From positions 1-64,000 of the forward strand of contig NZ_JAUNUG010000001.1 of the NCBI RefSeq assembly GCF_030538285.1: a stretch of 64,000 nucleotides of DNA, given 5' to 3'. The position numbers and the translations under genes are program-made. The notes beneath the pieces are model-generated. The model was not told the origin of the DNA. It ran no database searches and saw only the letters and a program-made list of their open reading frames with translations. The number at the start of each line of letters is the position of its first letter. Positions within the stretch are counted from its first letter, which is position 1. Origin of the DNA: Corynebacterium sp. (GTDB lineage Bacteria > Actinomycetota > Actinomycetes > Mycobacteriales > Mycobacteriaceae). Below are positions 26,410-34,467 of the stretch, piece by piece.

Positions 26410-26973
26410 ATGCGGGGGATTCTCGTTCTGGTGGCGGCGTGCGGGCTGGTGGCCTGCGACGGCGATGGCACGGTTCTGGAGGCGGAACCCAGCGTCGCAG
26501 TGGGGGACGCTGCCCGCCCAGTGACCTGGGAGGATGTTCTCAACGCCCCACTGACAGATCCCTGCGACGGGCTGCACCCCTCAGGCCACCTCAGCGATGG
26601 TGTCATGGCCGGGGAACCCGGAATGGGGGAGGTGCGGGTACGCGCGCAGTCGCCGGAGGATCCGCACATCGCATTCGGTGACTTCACCGGTGACGGTATC
26701 GACGACGCCGTCGTTAACGTCATCTGCACCACCGGCGGTAACATGGGCCGTTCCGCCCTGCAGTTCTACACCGACGGTGACACCTGGGTCACCGAACTCC
26801 TCTCCCAGGGTGATGAGGACCACCGCTCCGGCGGAATGACAGGCATCGAGATCATCGACCAGAAGGTGCACCTCACTTTCGCGCACTTTGCACCCGAGGA
26901 CCCGAACTGCTGCCCTTCACTGGAGGACACCCAAGTCTGGATCTGGGATGGCCGAGATCTCATCCTCGGTTGA
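26410..26973 (+). CDS. lipoprotein of unknown function
   Basis: 187 residues. Signal peptide with lipobox LVAC (Cys16), then an acidic extracellular domain containing FGDFTGDGIDDAVVNVICT, an FG-GAP/EF-hand-like Asp loop that may bind calcium, and paired cysteines (PNCCPS). TAGACT, whose TAG is also the VOC stop, lies 7 nt before ATG 26410, giving a leaderless start. The end overlaps the ATL gene by 26 nt. Confidence 0.8.
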   Translation: MRGILVLVAACGLVACDGDGTVLEAEPSVAVGDAARPVTWEDVLNAPLTDPCDGLHPSGHLSDGVMAGEPGMGEVRVRAQSPEDPHIAFGDFTGDGIDDAVVNVICTTGGNMGRSALQFYTDGDTWVTELLSQGDEDHRSGGMTGIEIIDQKVHLTFAHFAPEDPNCCPSLEDTQVWIWDGRDLILG

Positions 26974-27232
26974 GGCGGTGCTGCGGGTCGTCGATAAGCT
27001 CTCTCCAGGTGAGGTAACTACCTACGGTGACGTGGCCGCGGAAGCCGGCACCGGCCCGCGCCAGGTAGGACGCATTATGGCCGAATACGGGCACCTGACC
27101 GCCTGGTGGCGAGTCGTGCGCGCCGACGGCTCCTCCCACGACCCCGCGCGCTCGGTCCCGCACTGGGACTCGGAGGGTATCCCCCACAACGGGCGGGCCG
27201 TGCGCTGGGCCGACTACGCTCGGGGATCATGA
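26948..27232 (+). CDS. alkyltransferase-like (ATL/MGMT-family) DNA-binding protein
   Basis: 94 residues covering the MGMT C-terminal DNA-binding domain: LSPGEVTTYGDVAAEAGTGPRQVGRIMAE, then WWRVVRADG where methyltransferases have PCHRVV. The active-site Cys is replaced by Trp, as in ATL proteins, which flag O6-alkylguanine for nucleotide-excision repair rather than repairing it. ATG 26948 lies inside the lipoprotein gene; the ATGA overlap at the end couples it to yihY. Confidence 0.88.
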   Translation: MAEISSSVEAVLRVVDKLSPGEVTTYGDVAAEAGTGPRQVGRIMAEYGHLTAWWRVVRADGSSHDPARSVPHWDSEGIPHNGRAVRWADYARGS

Positions 27233-28275
27233 GCACCGCCTCCGGCCACCGACCCCGCCTCACCTCCCGCGGCTGGCGCTACGTCATCGGCCGGGCGATG
27301 CGCGAGTTCTGGCTCGGCGGCGGCACCGATCTCGCCGCCAAGCTGACCTTCTTTACCGTGCTATCCTTCGCGCCCACCATCCTGGCGGTGTATTCCCTGG
27401 CCACCGTCGTGCTGGCCAACAACTCCGAGCTCGTCGAGGAGCTGACCACCGACTTCATCGCCGGCTACGTGCCCGAGGAATACCGGGAGACGGTGCGCGG
27501 GATCATCGACATGGTCATCGGTTCGCAGACCGGGGGCGTCGTCGGTGTCATCGTCGGTGTGGCCATCGCCTTGTGGTCGGCCTCAGCCTATGTGCGCGCG
27601 TTCTCCCGCACGGCGAACTCGATCTACGACCAGATCGAGGGGCGCACCCTCATCCGCCTCTGGGCCACCATGTTCCTGCTCACGTTCGCACTGCTCATCG
27701 GCATCGTCGGGGTCCTGGTATCCGTCATGCTCAACGAGACCGTGGTCACTGCCACCCTGGGGCAGGTCGCCGAACCCCTCGGCCTGGGTGGCACCCTCGA
27801 ATTTCTCCTCGGGGCGTTCCTACCCGTGTGGCGGTGGGTAAAATGGCCCATCATCTTCGCGCTGGTGGCCGTGCTCATCGCCGTGCTCTACTACTTCACA
27901 CCCAACGTGAAGCAGGCGCGTTTTCGCTGGCTGAGCGTCGGGGCACTCGTCGCACTTTCCGGCCTGGCAATCGTGGCCGGCGGATTCTGGCTCTACCTCG
28001 CCTACTTCACGTCGCTGAGCTCCTACGGCGCGATCGGCACGATCCTGGCGCTTATGTTCGCGCTCTGGGGATCCAACATGATGCTCGTGCTCGGCATGAA
28101 AGTCGACGCCGAGATCGAGCGCGCCCGCCAGCTCAAAGAAGGCCTGCCCGCCGAAAAGGAGATCCAGCTCCCGCCGCGCGCGACCCGGCAGGTCGAGAAG
28201 CAGGAGGCCATGCGGGAAAAGCTGGAGTCCCGCGGCCGGGACCTGCGGGAGTCGCAGCCGGGCGGGGATGGGTGA
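27229..28275 (+). CDS. YihY/BrkB-family inner-membrane protein
   Basis: 348 residues with six hydrophobic segments, including the family motifs LAAKLTFFTVLSFAPTILAV (residues ~35-55), RTANSIYD and YFTPNVKQARFRWLSVGA. The C-terminal ~55 residues are charged and cytoplasmic. YihY proteins were once called ribonuclease BN; the transport or envelope role is unclear. ATG 27229 overlaps the ATL stop (ATGA), and TACGCT lies 8 nt upstream as a possible internal leaderless start. Confidence 0.9.
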   Translation: MSTASGHRPRLTSRGWRYVIGRAMREFWLGGGTDLAAKLTFFTVLSFAPTILAVYSLATVVLANNSELVEELTTDFIAGYVPEEYRETVRGIIDMVIGSQTGGVVGVIVGVAIALWSASAYVRAFSRTANSIYDQIEGRTLIRLWATMFLLTFALLIGIVGVLVSVMLNETVVTATLGQVAEPLGLGGTLEFLLGAFLPVWRWVKWPIIFALVAVLIAVLYYFTPNVKQARFRWLSVGALVALSGLAIVAGGFWLYLAYFTSLSSYGAIGTILALMFALWGSNMMLVLGMKVDAEIERARQLKEGLPAEKEIQLPPRATRQVEKQEAMREKLESRGRDLRESQPGGDG

Positions 28276-28299
28276 CTGCTACCGGATTGCCGGGAATCC

Positions 28300-29091
28300 C
28301 TATGTGTCTGGTTCGACCCGGGGCTTCTTCCGGATGGCTTTGGGGATCCGTGCTGGTCCCGCGATAAGACCCTCTGACCCAGGCCACAGCGATCCAACCA
28401 TTCGACTCGCCGCACGCGGTGCCAGGTCCGCAGTTCCTCAACATTTAGCAGTGGTTCAAGGTGAGAGGCTCTGTTGCGGGCGTAGATCAGAAGTGACGAC
28501 CAATAGTAGGCCGTTCCTGCTGAAGCATTGAACCCTGTCCCCGGGGAGCAAACCGTCGAGTTGACGTTAATAGCCTGATCCCACATATCTACCTGAGGAG
28601 CTCCCGCGCGTCCGCCCAAGCTGACCGGCCGAGGGAGCATGTGCTTCCAAGTTCCGAAAGTCAACGCTGCTACTAGGTCATCGTGGTTTGGGGCGGTGTT
28701 GGTTGGGCGTCCAAGGTGATCTTTCATTCCTCCGATAGCTCTGGCTTCCCACCATTGTGGGTGCAATTCGCCAGGCCTGCGAGAGCGATGGTTTCTCCAG
28801 GTGGGGGAGGGGGTGGATCGGACAATGTGCGCGAGGACTCCTTGCGGGTTAATTATCCACTCCTCGGTCCCCCCCTTTAAGAAGATTCCACTCCTTGAGT
28901 TTGAGGTCGATGGTACTGCGCAAGGCGACTTCTACGATCGCTAGTGTCCCGGACACCGCTGCTGCAGCATCGATGTTCCACTTGTAAAGCTCTAAGGCCA
29001 GCGCTGGGTCTTGGTGGGCTTCGTTCAGATAGGTCTGAAACCTTGGAGCAGGAATGTGATTGATTATCCTCTGGCGCGTGGTTGCTTTCAT
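28300..29091 (-). pseudogene. Abi-family HEPN protein gene, broken by two frameshifts
   Basis: Minus-strand pieces in three frames reconstruct one Abi_2-like protein: MKATTRQRIINHIPAPRF...LKEWNLLKGG (frame 1), EEWIINPQGVLAHIVRS...ELHPQWWEARAIGG...LVAALTFGTWKHML...YARNRASHLEPLLNVEELRTWHR (frame 2), and RMVGSLWPGSEGLIAGPARIP (frame 3, stop at 28300). The first shift is at a run of seven G (28869-28875), the second near 28404-28418. RNRASH is the HEPN R-x4-H active-site motif. A good RBS (GAAGGAA) precedes ATG 29091. Lower G+C than neighbours suggests acquisition. The gene could be phase-variable at the G7 tract, but the second shift argues for decay. Confidence 0.82.
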
Positions 29092-29122
29092 GGCCGTTCC
29101 TTCTTCCCCAGAGGACTGTCGG

Positions 29123-29151
29123 TTGACTAGAGTTCATCAGGGAACTACATT
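29123..29151 (+). promoter_or_regulatory. strong sigma-70-type promoter of a small RNA, divergent from abi
   Basis: TTGACT (29123-29128), exactly 17 nt, then TACATT (29146-29151). The -10 sits in a small dyad TACAT-TGTT-ATGTA (29146-29159). There is no ORF with an RBS downstream, only a short transcript ending at a terminator. Confidence 0.75.
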
Positions 29152-29157
29152 GTTATG

Positions 29158-29226
29158 TACTGAGCAGGCATCACCTGCAACCAAAAAGAAATTTCGGTCT
29201 CGAGCTTAACGCTCGGGACCGTTTTT
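29158..29226 (+). ncRNA. candidate ~69-nt small RNA, divergent from the Abi/HEPN pseudogene
   Basis: Transcription from the TTGACT/TACATT promoter would start near 29158 and run into a strong intrinsic terminator. The RNA would have a 5' hairpin GCAGG-catca-CCTGC (29164-29178), an A-rich single-stranded stretch (29179-29194), and the terminator stem. It contains no plausible coding sequence. I do not recognise it as a known family. HEPN-type Abi proteins of the AbiF group are known to be paired with structured antitoxin RNAs; that analogy is inference here. Confidence 0.65.
29195..29226 (+). terminator. intrinsic terminator of the small RNA
   Basis: An 11-bp stem CGGTCTCGAGC (29195-29205) with 29211-29221 (one G-U pair), a 5-nt loop, then TTTTT (29222-29226). 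It points rightwards, the same way as the small-RNA promoter. Confidence 0.88.
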
Positions 29227-29246
29227 CCTTTCCCAGCGCTCAGGCC

Positions 29247-30140
29247 CTATGCCTGCGCCCGCAGGAACTCCGCCACATCCGCCACCCGCTGCCGCGCGAC
29301 CTCCGGGGTGGAGACGCGGTGGCGGGAGACGTACTCGCGCACCTCGTGGTCGCCGGTGTCCGGGCGCCCCGCAATCTCATCCTGGAGTGCGATCTGCACG
29401 AGGGTGCGCGGCCAGGTCTCCGGGCCGGGGACGGACTGCTCGGCGCGGACCTCATCGGGGAGACCGGCGACGCTGCCGAGGTCGGGGAAGGTGAGGAGCA
29501 GGGCGTCGACATGCGAGGCATTCATGGCCGCCAACGCTGCACCGGAGGAATAACCCCACGCGGTGATCGAGCAGGCGTTGTGGTGCTGGGCGTAACCGAT
29601 GGCCTTACGCACCACGGCGTTCATCTCTGCGACGGTGGATTGTGGGGCCAGGGGGTAATCCAGGTCGAGGATGACCGTGCCGGAGCGCTGCGCCGCGGCC
29701 GCTACCTCGGGGCGCCAGGACATTTCCAGTGCGTTGCCGGAGCCCCGCCACCAGCCACCGGAGTGGAAGCTGATGGCCCAGGCGCCGCTCGGCTTGGAAG
29801 GGGTGAACAGGCGGCCGCCAACCTCGGGCACCTCGGAGACCTCGACTCCTGCGGACCACACCACCCCCGGCATGGAGTGGTCGAGGCCGGAACCGAGCAT
29901 GAGCATCGCGGCGTGGGTGGTGCGGTCAGGCAGGCGGGCGATGTAGTTGTCGGCCGGATCCGGGTCACCTGCGCCACCCTTCCACGGTGGGGTGAAATCG
30001 GGGAGTTCATAGTGGGCGTCGAGGTAGGAGTAGAGCTGTTCCAGCTGTTCCTCGGCGGGCATCTCGCGGTCGACGCCGCCGACCTGGAACTCGGCGCGGA
30101 ACTGCTCTTCCTGCAACTGCTCGGGTGTCTTTTCGCTCAT
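29247..30140 (-). CDS. alpha/beta-hydrolase (lipase/esterase-like)
   Basis: 297 residues. FHSGGWWRGSG (about residue 120) is an HGGG-like oxyanion segment, and WGYSSGAALAAMNASH carries the G-x-S-x-G nucleophile. Downstream LVQIALQDEIAGRPDTGDHEVREYV includes likely acid and His positions. No signal peptide, so cytoplasmic. Of the several in-frame starts I prefer ATG 30140, 7 nt after TAGCAT (leaderless); longer frames are non-coding in character. Substrate unknown. Confidence 0.82.
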   Translation of the reverse strand: MSEKTPEQLQEEQFRAEFQVGGVDREMPAEEQLEQLYSYLDAHYELPDFTPPWKGGAGDPDPADNYIARLPDRTTHAAMLMLGSGLDHSMPGVVWSAGVEVSEVPEVGGRLFTPSKPSGAWAISFHSGGWWRGSGNALEMSWRPEVAAAAQRSGTVILDLDYPLAPQSTVAEMNAVVRKAIGYAQHHNACSITAWGYSSGAALAAMNASHVDALLLTFPDLGSVAGLPDEVRAEQSVPGPETWPRTLVQIALQDEIAGRPDTGDHEVREYVSRHRVSTPEVARQRVADVAEFLRAQA

Positions 30141-30209
30141 GAAGGCCATGCTAGCGGTCATCCGGCTACGCTGGGACCAAGAACTTATCGACACAAAGGG
30201 AGCCCCACC

Positions 30210-30830
30210 ATGAGCGGCGAAGCACTCATCTACGACGCAGACCTCGACCCCACGAAGGATGACCTGGCGGCGCGCTACGCAGGCATTGTCACCCTGCTGG
30301 GCAGCTACCGTCTGGTCGATCCGGAGGGTGAGGTGGGCATCGAGATCCTTATCGGCTCGGACCTTGATGGCCGCGGTGTTCAACTCCCTCTGACCTATCG
30401 TCCCTCCGAGCTCGATCCGGCGCACACCCTCACCGAGATGGAGCACAGCGTCCTCGGTCACCGCTGGGTGTCCAACGCGCTGGGCGATCCGGTGGCGGTC
30501 AAGCAGCTGCTGCGCACCATCCTCGAAGGCGATGACGGTGCCACGCGTTCTGACGGGGTGCCTGCCGCGCTGGATATCCGCGGTTCCGGGGACAAGGAAA
30601 AGGTCGAGATCGAGGACGTGGAGCTCACCGAAGTCACCCGCCAGCGGGCCGTCGGTTACGCGCGATTCAATGGTGAGCAGCGCGAATTTCAGCTCATCGT
30701 CCCGCACCTGCTGCGCCGCCTCAATCTCACCGGCACGGACGCCAACACCGCTCGCCTGCACCTGGTGGGGTGGCTGCCGTCCATGCCGGAGAAGCAGCGG
30801 GTCTGCGCGGAGCTGAGCATCCGCGAGTAG
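30210..30830 (+). CDS. maltokinase N-cap-like domain protein
   Basis: 206 residues, no kinase core. The N-terminal part (LLGSYRLVDPEGEVGIEILI, VQLPLTYRPSEL, LGHRWVSNALGDPVAVKQLLRTIL) resembles the N-terminal cap of actinobacterial maltokinases found as stand-alone proteins in corynebacteria. A link to trehalose/maltose-1-phosphate metabolism is inference. RBS AAAGGGA precedes ATG 30210. Convergent with the M13 peptidase; element E3 lies between them. Confidence 0.7.
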   Translation: MSGEALIYDADLDPTKDDLAARYAGIVTLLGSYRLVDPEGEVGIEILIGSDLDGRGVQLPLTYRPSELDPAHTLTEMEHSVLGHRWVSNALGDPVAVKQLLRTILEGDDGATRSDGVPAALDIRGSGDKEKVEIEDVELTEVTRQRAVGYARFNGEQREFQLIVPHLLRRLNLTGTDANTARLHLVGWLPSMPEKQRVCAELSIRE

Positions 30831-30842
30831 GGGGGGGGCAAT

Positions 30843-30921
30843 CTGCAAAAGTCCCCCTGAACAGGGTTCAGTTTCGTGCATTTTCCCTGTTCGGGGGATG
30901 TCTGTATGGGGACTTTTGCAG
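30843..30921. repeat. nested palindromic element E3 between convergent genes
   Basis: The outer arm CTGCAAAAGTCCCC (30843-30856) is perfectly matched at 30908-30921 (14 bp). The inner arm 30853-30866 pairs with 30885-30897 (13 bp, one bulge). The C-run 30853-30857 can join either stem, so the two foldings compete. No AbiEi-type gene adjoins this copy. Confidence 0.85.
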
Positions 30922-30932
30922 GCGGGTGCCGC

Positions 30933-32873
30933 CTACCAGATGGTGACGCGCTCCGCGGGGCGGATCCACATGCCCGAGTCTTCCGTGACCTCGGGGAATG
31001 CCTGGTAGAACTCGTCGATGTTCGCGGCGATGACGTTGCAGCGGAACTCGGCGGGGGAGTGGGGGTCAATCGCCAGGTACTGCTGCGCCATCTCCGGGCG
31101 GATGGCGGTGCGCCACACCCGCGCCCAGGACAAAAACAGCCGCTGCAACCCGTTGAACTTACGGCCCACCAGCTCGGGGGAGGCATCCGTGGCCTCGAAC
31201 TCGGCGAGGGGGGAGGTGTCGAAGGTGAGGCCGCGGTCGGCGAGGTAGCGTCGATAAGCAATGACGGCGATGCCGAGTCCACCGAGATCGCCGATGTTCT
31301 CCCCGAGGGTGAACTCGCCGTTGACGCCCTCGGAGTCGATGCCGGCGTCGCGCAGCACGGAGGGGATCAGGCCGGTGAACTGGCCGACGAGCTTGTCGGT
31401 GAGCTGCGTGAACGCCTCGCGATCCTCCTCGGTCCACCAGGAACGCAGGTTGCCGTGGCCGTCGTACTGGGAGCCCTGATCATCGAAACCGTGGCCGATC
31501 TCGTGGCCGATGACGGCACCGATGGCGCCGAAGTTCTCCGCGGCATCCATGTCGGGGGAGTAGAAGGGGGCGCGGAGGATAGCGGCGGGGAAGGTGATGT
31601 CGTTGACCACCGGGTTGTAGAAGGCGTTGACGGTCTGCGGGGTGCTAAACCATTCATCCCGGTCGGCGGGCTTGCCGATCTTGTCCAGCTCATAGTCCTG
31701 CAGGAACGCCGAGGCCGCGCGCACATTGTCCAGCAGCGCGCCGCCCGCGGCGGAGAACTCCAGGCCCTCATAGGAACGCCACACATCGGGGTAGCCGATC
31801 TTCGCCTTGAACTGATCGAGCTTTTCCAGTGCGCGCCCGCGGGTGGCCGGGGTCATCCACTCCAGCTCGGTGATGCGCTCGCGGTAGGCCTCCACGAGGT
31901 AGTCCACGAGCTCGAGCATCTCGGTCTTGGAGGACTCGGGGAAATGGCGCTCGACGAAAATGCGGCCCACTTCCTGGCCCACGAGGGATTCCACCAGGCT
32001 GACGCCGCGCTTCCAGCGGTCACGCTGCTGCGTCGCCCCGGAGAGCAGGGTGCCGTAGAACTCGAAGTTCTTGGCCCCGACCTCCTCGGGCAGCACGCCG
32101 GCGCGGGAGCGGAGGATGTGCCAGGTGGCCCAGAGCTGCCAGTCGGCGAGGCGGTCGTCGGTGAGCAGGCCGGCCAGGTGCTCCACATACGAGGGCATCA
32201 TGGACACCAGCCGCTGGGCGGGCACGCCGGTGGCGGTGAGCAAGGAACGGATCACGGCCGGCAGGGAATCGAACTCCACCGGGTTGTACGTCTTCACCGC
32301 ATCGCGGGTGGCCACCACATCCCAGTGGCCGGCGGCGATCTCCGTCTCCAGGGCGACGATGCGCTCGGTGGCGATCTCCGGGGTGAAGCCGAACAGGCGC
32401 GCCGGGTCGAGGAAGGCGAGCATGTCGGCGATGTGGCGTCGATATGCAGCCACAACAGTGGCGTGGCGCGGCTCGCGGTAATACGCCTCATCGGGCAGCC
32501 CCAGGCCCGACTGGATGAGGTAGGCGACGGCGTCCTCAGAGTCAGAATCCTTCTCCACCCAGAACGTCAGCGGGGCGGCGACGCCGAGACGCTCCAGCTC
32601 GCCGAGGCGGGCGGCGAAAGCGGTGGCATCGGGGGTGCTGAGCAGGTCGAGGTCCGCGTCGAGCGGGGCCATGCCCGCGGCGTTGACACCCGCGACGTCC
32701 ATAAAGGAATCAAAAAGGGTGCCGGCGCGTCCGGTGTCGGTCTCGACGATGTCGCGGACATCGGCCTCGGCGTCATCGCGCAGCTTATGGAAGGTACCGT
32801 CGACGCCCCGGTCCTCCGGGATCACATGGGTGGCCAGCCAGGGGCCGTTGACGTACGCGTAGAGATCATTCAT
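30933..32873 (-). CDS. M13-family zinc endopeptidase (PepO / neprilysin-like)
   Basis: 646 residues. Zinc motif VIGHEIGHGFDDQGSQYD (HExxH, about residue 472), ENIGDLGG with the third ligand Glu (about 525), and a C-terminal NIDEFYQAF...GMWIRPAERVTIW that ends in the family's usual C-x-x-W-like region with Ile/Trp. No signal peptide, so probably cytoplasmic, as for actinobacterial PepO. Leaderless start: TACAGT six nt before ATG 32873. Divergent from the membrane protein at 32917. Confidence 0.93.
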   Translation of the reverse strand: MNDLYAYVNGPWLATHVIPEDRGVDGTFHKLRDDAEADVRDIVETDTGRAGTLFDSFMDVAGVNAAGMAPLDADLDLLSTPDATAFAARLGELERLGVAAPLTFWVEKDSDSEDAVAYLIQSGLGLPDEAYYREPRHATVVAAYRRHIADMLAFLDPARLFGFTPEIATERIVALETEIAAGHWDVVATRDAVKTYNPVEFDSLPAVIRSLLTATGVPAQRLVSMMPSYVEHLAGLLTDDRLADWQLWATWHILRSRAGVLPEEVGAKNFEFYGTLLSGATQQRDRWKRGVSLVESLVGQEVGRIFVERHFPESSKTEMLELVDYLVEAYRERITELEWMTPATRGRALEKLDQFKAKIGYPDVWRSYEGLEFSAAGGALLDNVRAASAFLQDYELDKIGKPADRDEWFSTPQTVNAFYNPVVNDITFPAAILRAPFYSPDMDAAENFGAIGAVIGHEIGHGFDDQGSQYDGHGNLRSWWTEEDREAFTQLTDKLVGQFTGLIPSVLRDAGIDSEGVNGEFTLGENIGDLGGLGIAVIAYRRYLADRGLTFDTSPLAEFEATDASPELVGRKFNGLQRLFLSWARVWRTAIRPEMAQQYLAIDPHSPAEFRCNVIAANIDEFYQAFPEVTEDSGMWIRPAERVTIW

Positions 32874-32916
32874 GCCACCACTGTAGGCGAGGACAAGGGC
32901 ACTAGTCTGGGGAGTC

Positions 32917-33519
32917 ATGACCCTTTATCGTCTCCAGCCGGATCGTGACCGGCGCTGGTGGCTGGCCCTGTTCGGGATCACCGCCGCCATCCTGCTGCTG
33001 CCGGCGATGCTGCTCCCGGTCGTGCCCGCGCGCGAGGTCTCCGAACGTGTGGTCCTCGGCGGGGAAAACTGGGAGGTTCCACTGGACATGGAATGCCGCC
33101 CCGCGACGGATGTGCTGCTTTCCGGCTGGTCCTGCGGCGATTTGCAGGTGCAGACCATCCTCGTGGAGGGCGGTGAAGATCCCGACCGCACCCTGCGCCG
33201 CATGATGCGCGCCATGCTCATGTTCCCGCCGCCGCAGGATGCGGAGATCCTCAAGGAAGGCGACGCCAGGATGCTTATCGACGACGCCACCCGGTCCGTC
33301 GGCCTCTCCCTGGAAGGCACCGGTGAGCGCGAGGGTCTGACGATTGTCACCGTCCTCACCGGACCGGGCACCGCGATCTCCCCGGTGGCTGATGACGTAT
33401 GGCACGAGTACGCCGGCCGCGGTCTGCCGGAGATTGTCCGTTCAGCAATTGAGGCGCCGCCCCGCGGGACGGATGAGGGCTTCCGTCTCCCCTTTGAACC
33501 GGAGGTATTGACAGCATGA
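32917..33519 (+). CDS. membrane-anchored hypothetical protein
   Basis: 200 residues: a short basic N-terminus, one membrane helix (about 18-38, LALFGITAAILLLPAMLLPVV) and a ~160-residue outer domain with two Cys (ECRPATDVLLSGWSCGDLQV). I do not recognise it. ATG 32917 lies 8 nt after TAGTCT, with GGAG also present. It overlaps the prsW start (ATGA), so it may assist or be cleaved by the PrsW-type protease; that is inference from coupling alone. Confidence 0.72.
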   Translation: MTLYRLQPDRDRRWWLALFGITAAILLLPAMLLPVVPAREVSERVVLGGENWEVPLDMECRPATDVLLSGWSCGDLQVQTILVEGGEDPDRTLRRMMRAMLMFPPPQDAEILKEGDARMLIDDATRSVGLSLEGTGEREGLTIVTVLTGPGTAISPVADDVWHEYAGRGLPEIVRSAIEAPPRGTDEGFRLPFEPEVLTA

Positions 33520-34379
33520 GCACGATTTTTCGGGTGAGTGCCCTGCTCGGCACCATCACCGGGGCGCCGGTGCTGCTCTACTTCCTGGCGACCAATTTCC
33601 TTTTCTCCTGGGTCGGGGCGCTCATGGGCCTGGGCTTTGCGGTGCTCTACCTCGTCGTGGTGCTGTGGTTGCTCTCGCGTTCGCCGATGTGGCCGCAGCG
33701 CAACGGGGCCGGGTGGAAGTGGGTGCTGGCCTCACTGATTTGGGGCGGCGGGGTGAGCTTTGTGCTGGTCATGATCGGCGGGCTGCCCATCACCATCCTC
33801 ACTGAGCGGTTGGGTTGGAAACTGGTGTCGGCCTCTTTCGGTGGGGCGTATCCGGAGGAGATCGCCAAGGTGCTCGGTGTGGGCGTCATGCTTTTTGCTT
33901 TCCGGGCTCTCAACCGACCGTGGCACGGGTTGATGACGGGTGCGCTCATTGGTCTCGGTTTCGAGGTCGCCGAGAACGTCATGTACGGCTCTTTCGGGGC
34001 GACGATGGATCCGAACTCGGATGTGGAGGGCAGCCTCTTTGTCTGGGGCGTGCGCGTGTTCGCGGGCCCCGGACTGCACATCGTGTTTTCCGCGCTGGCT
34101 GGCTGGGGGCTGGGGCAGGCGGTGTTCATGGCCGGGCGTTCCACGGCGTGGCGCGTGGGGGTGGCAGCCTGGTGGCTGTTTGTGGCCTTTGCGCTGCACT
34201 TCGCGTGGAACCTCATGTGGCCCAAGGAGATGTGGCTGCTGGTCAACTACCTGGTGGTCGCCGCGGTGATGTATCCGCTGGTCATCTGGGTATGGGTGCG
34301 TGCCCACCGGATGGCGAAGGTGGATAGCAGCTACGCCTTCAGCCCGGCCCCGGTTACCTCCGTGCAGCCTGTGGGATAA
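33516..34379 (+). CDS. PrsW-family intramembrane metalloprotease
   Basis: 287 residues, 8 or so membrane helices. Active-site pattern GGAYPEEIAKVLGV (EE-x-x-K), GFEVAENVMYG (the E-x3-N motif) and GLHIVFSALAGWG plus ALHFAWN provide the His/Glu residues expected for PrsW, which trims anti-sigma factors in Bacillus. ECF-type promoters occur in this window, but no anti-sigma gene is adjacent. Co-translated with the upstream membrane-anchored protein. Confidence 0.9.
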   Translation: MSTIFRVSALLGTITGAPVLLYFLATNFLFSWVGALMGLGFAVLYLVVVLWLLSRSPMWPQRNGAGWKWVLASLIWGGGVSFVLVMIGGLPITILTERLGWKLVSASFGGAYPEEIAKVLGVGVMLFAFRALNRPWHGLMTGALIGLGFEVAENVMYGSFGATMDPNSDVEGSLFVWGVRVFAGPGLHIVFSALAGWGLGQAVFMAGRSTAWRVGVAAWWLFVAFALHFAWNLMWPKEMWLLVNYLVVAAVMYPLVIWVWVRAHRMAKVDSSYAFSPAPVTSVQPVG

Positions 34380-34386
34380 GTCACAC

Positions 34387-34409
34387 TCGCGCAATTACCT
34401 ATTGCGCGA
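34387..34409. repeat. 9-bp inverted repeat after prsW
   Basis: TCGCGCAAT-tacct-ATTGCGCGA. No T-run follows, so either a weak terminator of prsW or a regulatory dyad ahead of gltB. Confidence 0.5.
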
Positions 34410-34428
34410 CAGGCTTCCCTGATGTTTT

Positions 34429-34442
34429 CTGTAGACCGATAG
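34429..34442 (+). promoter_or_regulatory. AmtR-type nitrogen-control box before gltBD
   Basis: CTGTAGACCGATAG fits the corynebacterial AmtR core CTAT-N6-ATAG with one mismatch, and it is preceded by TTTT and followed by an A-rich flank. It sits 26 nt before the gltB start. AmtR represses gltBD in C. glutamicum under nitrogen excess, so the same control is expected here. Confidence 0.7.
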
Positions 34443-34467
34443 ACAGATAACGCGAGGAGGCCGAAAA

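Noticed and set aside
30876..32948. 690-codon open frame antisense to the M13 peptidase
   Set aside because: Exact antisense of a gene with clear zinc motifs; the predicted protein has no recognisable domain.
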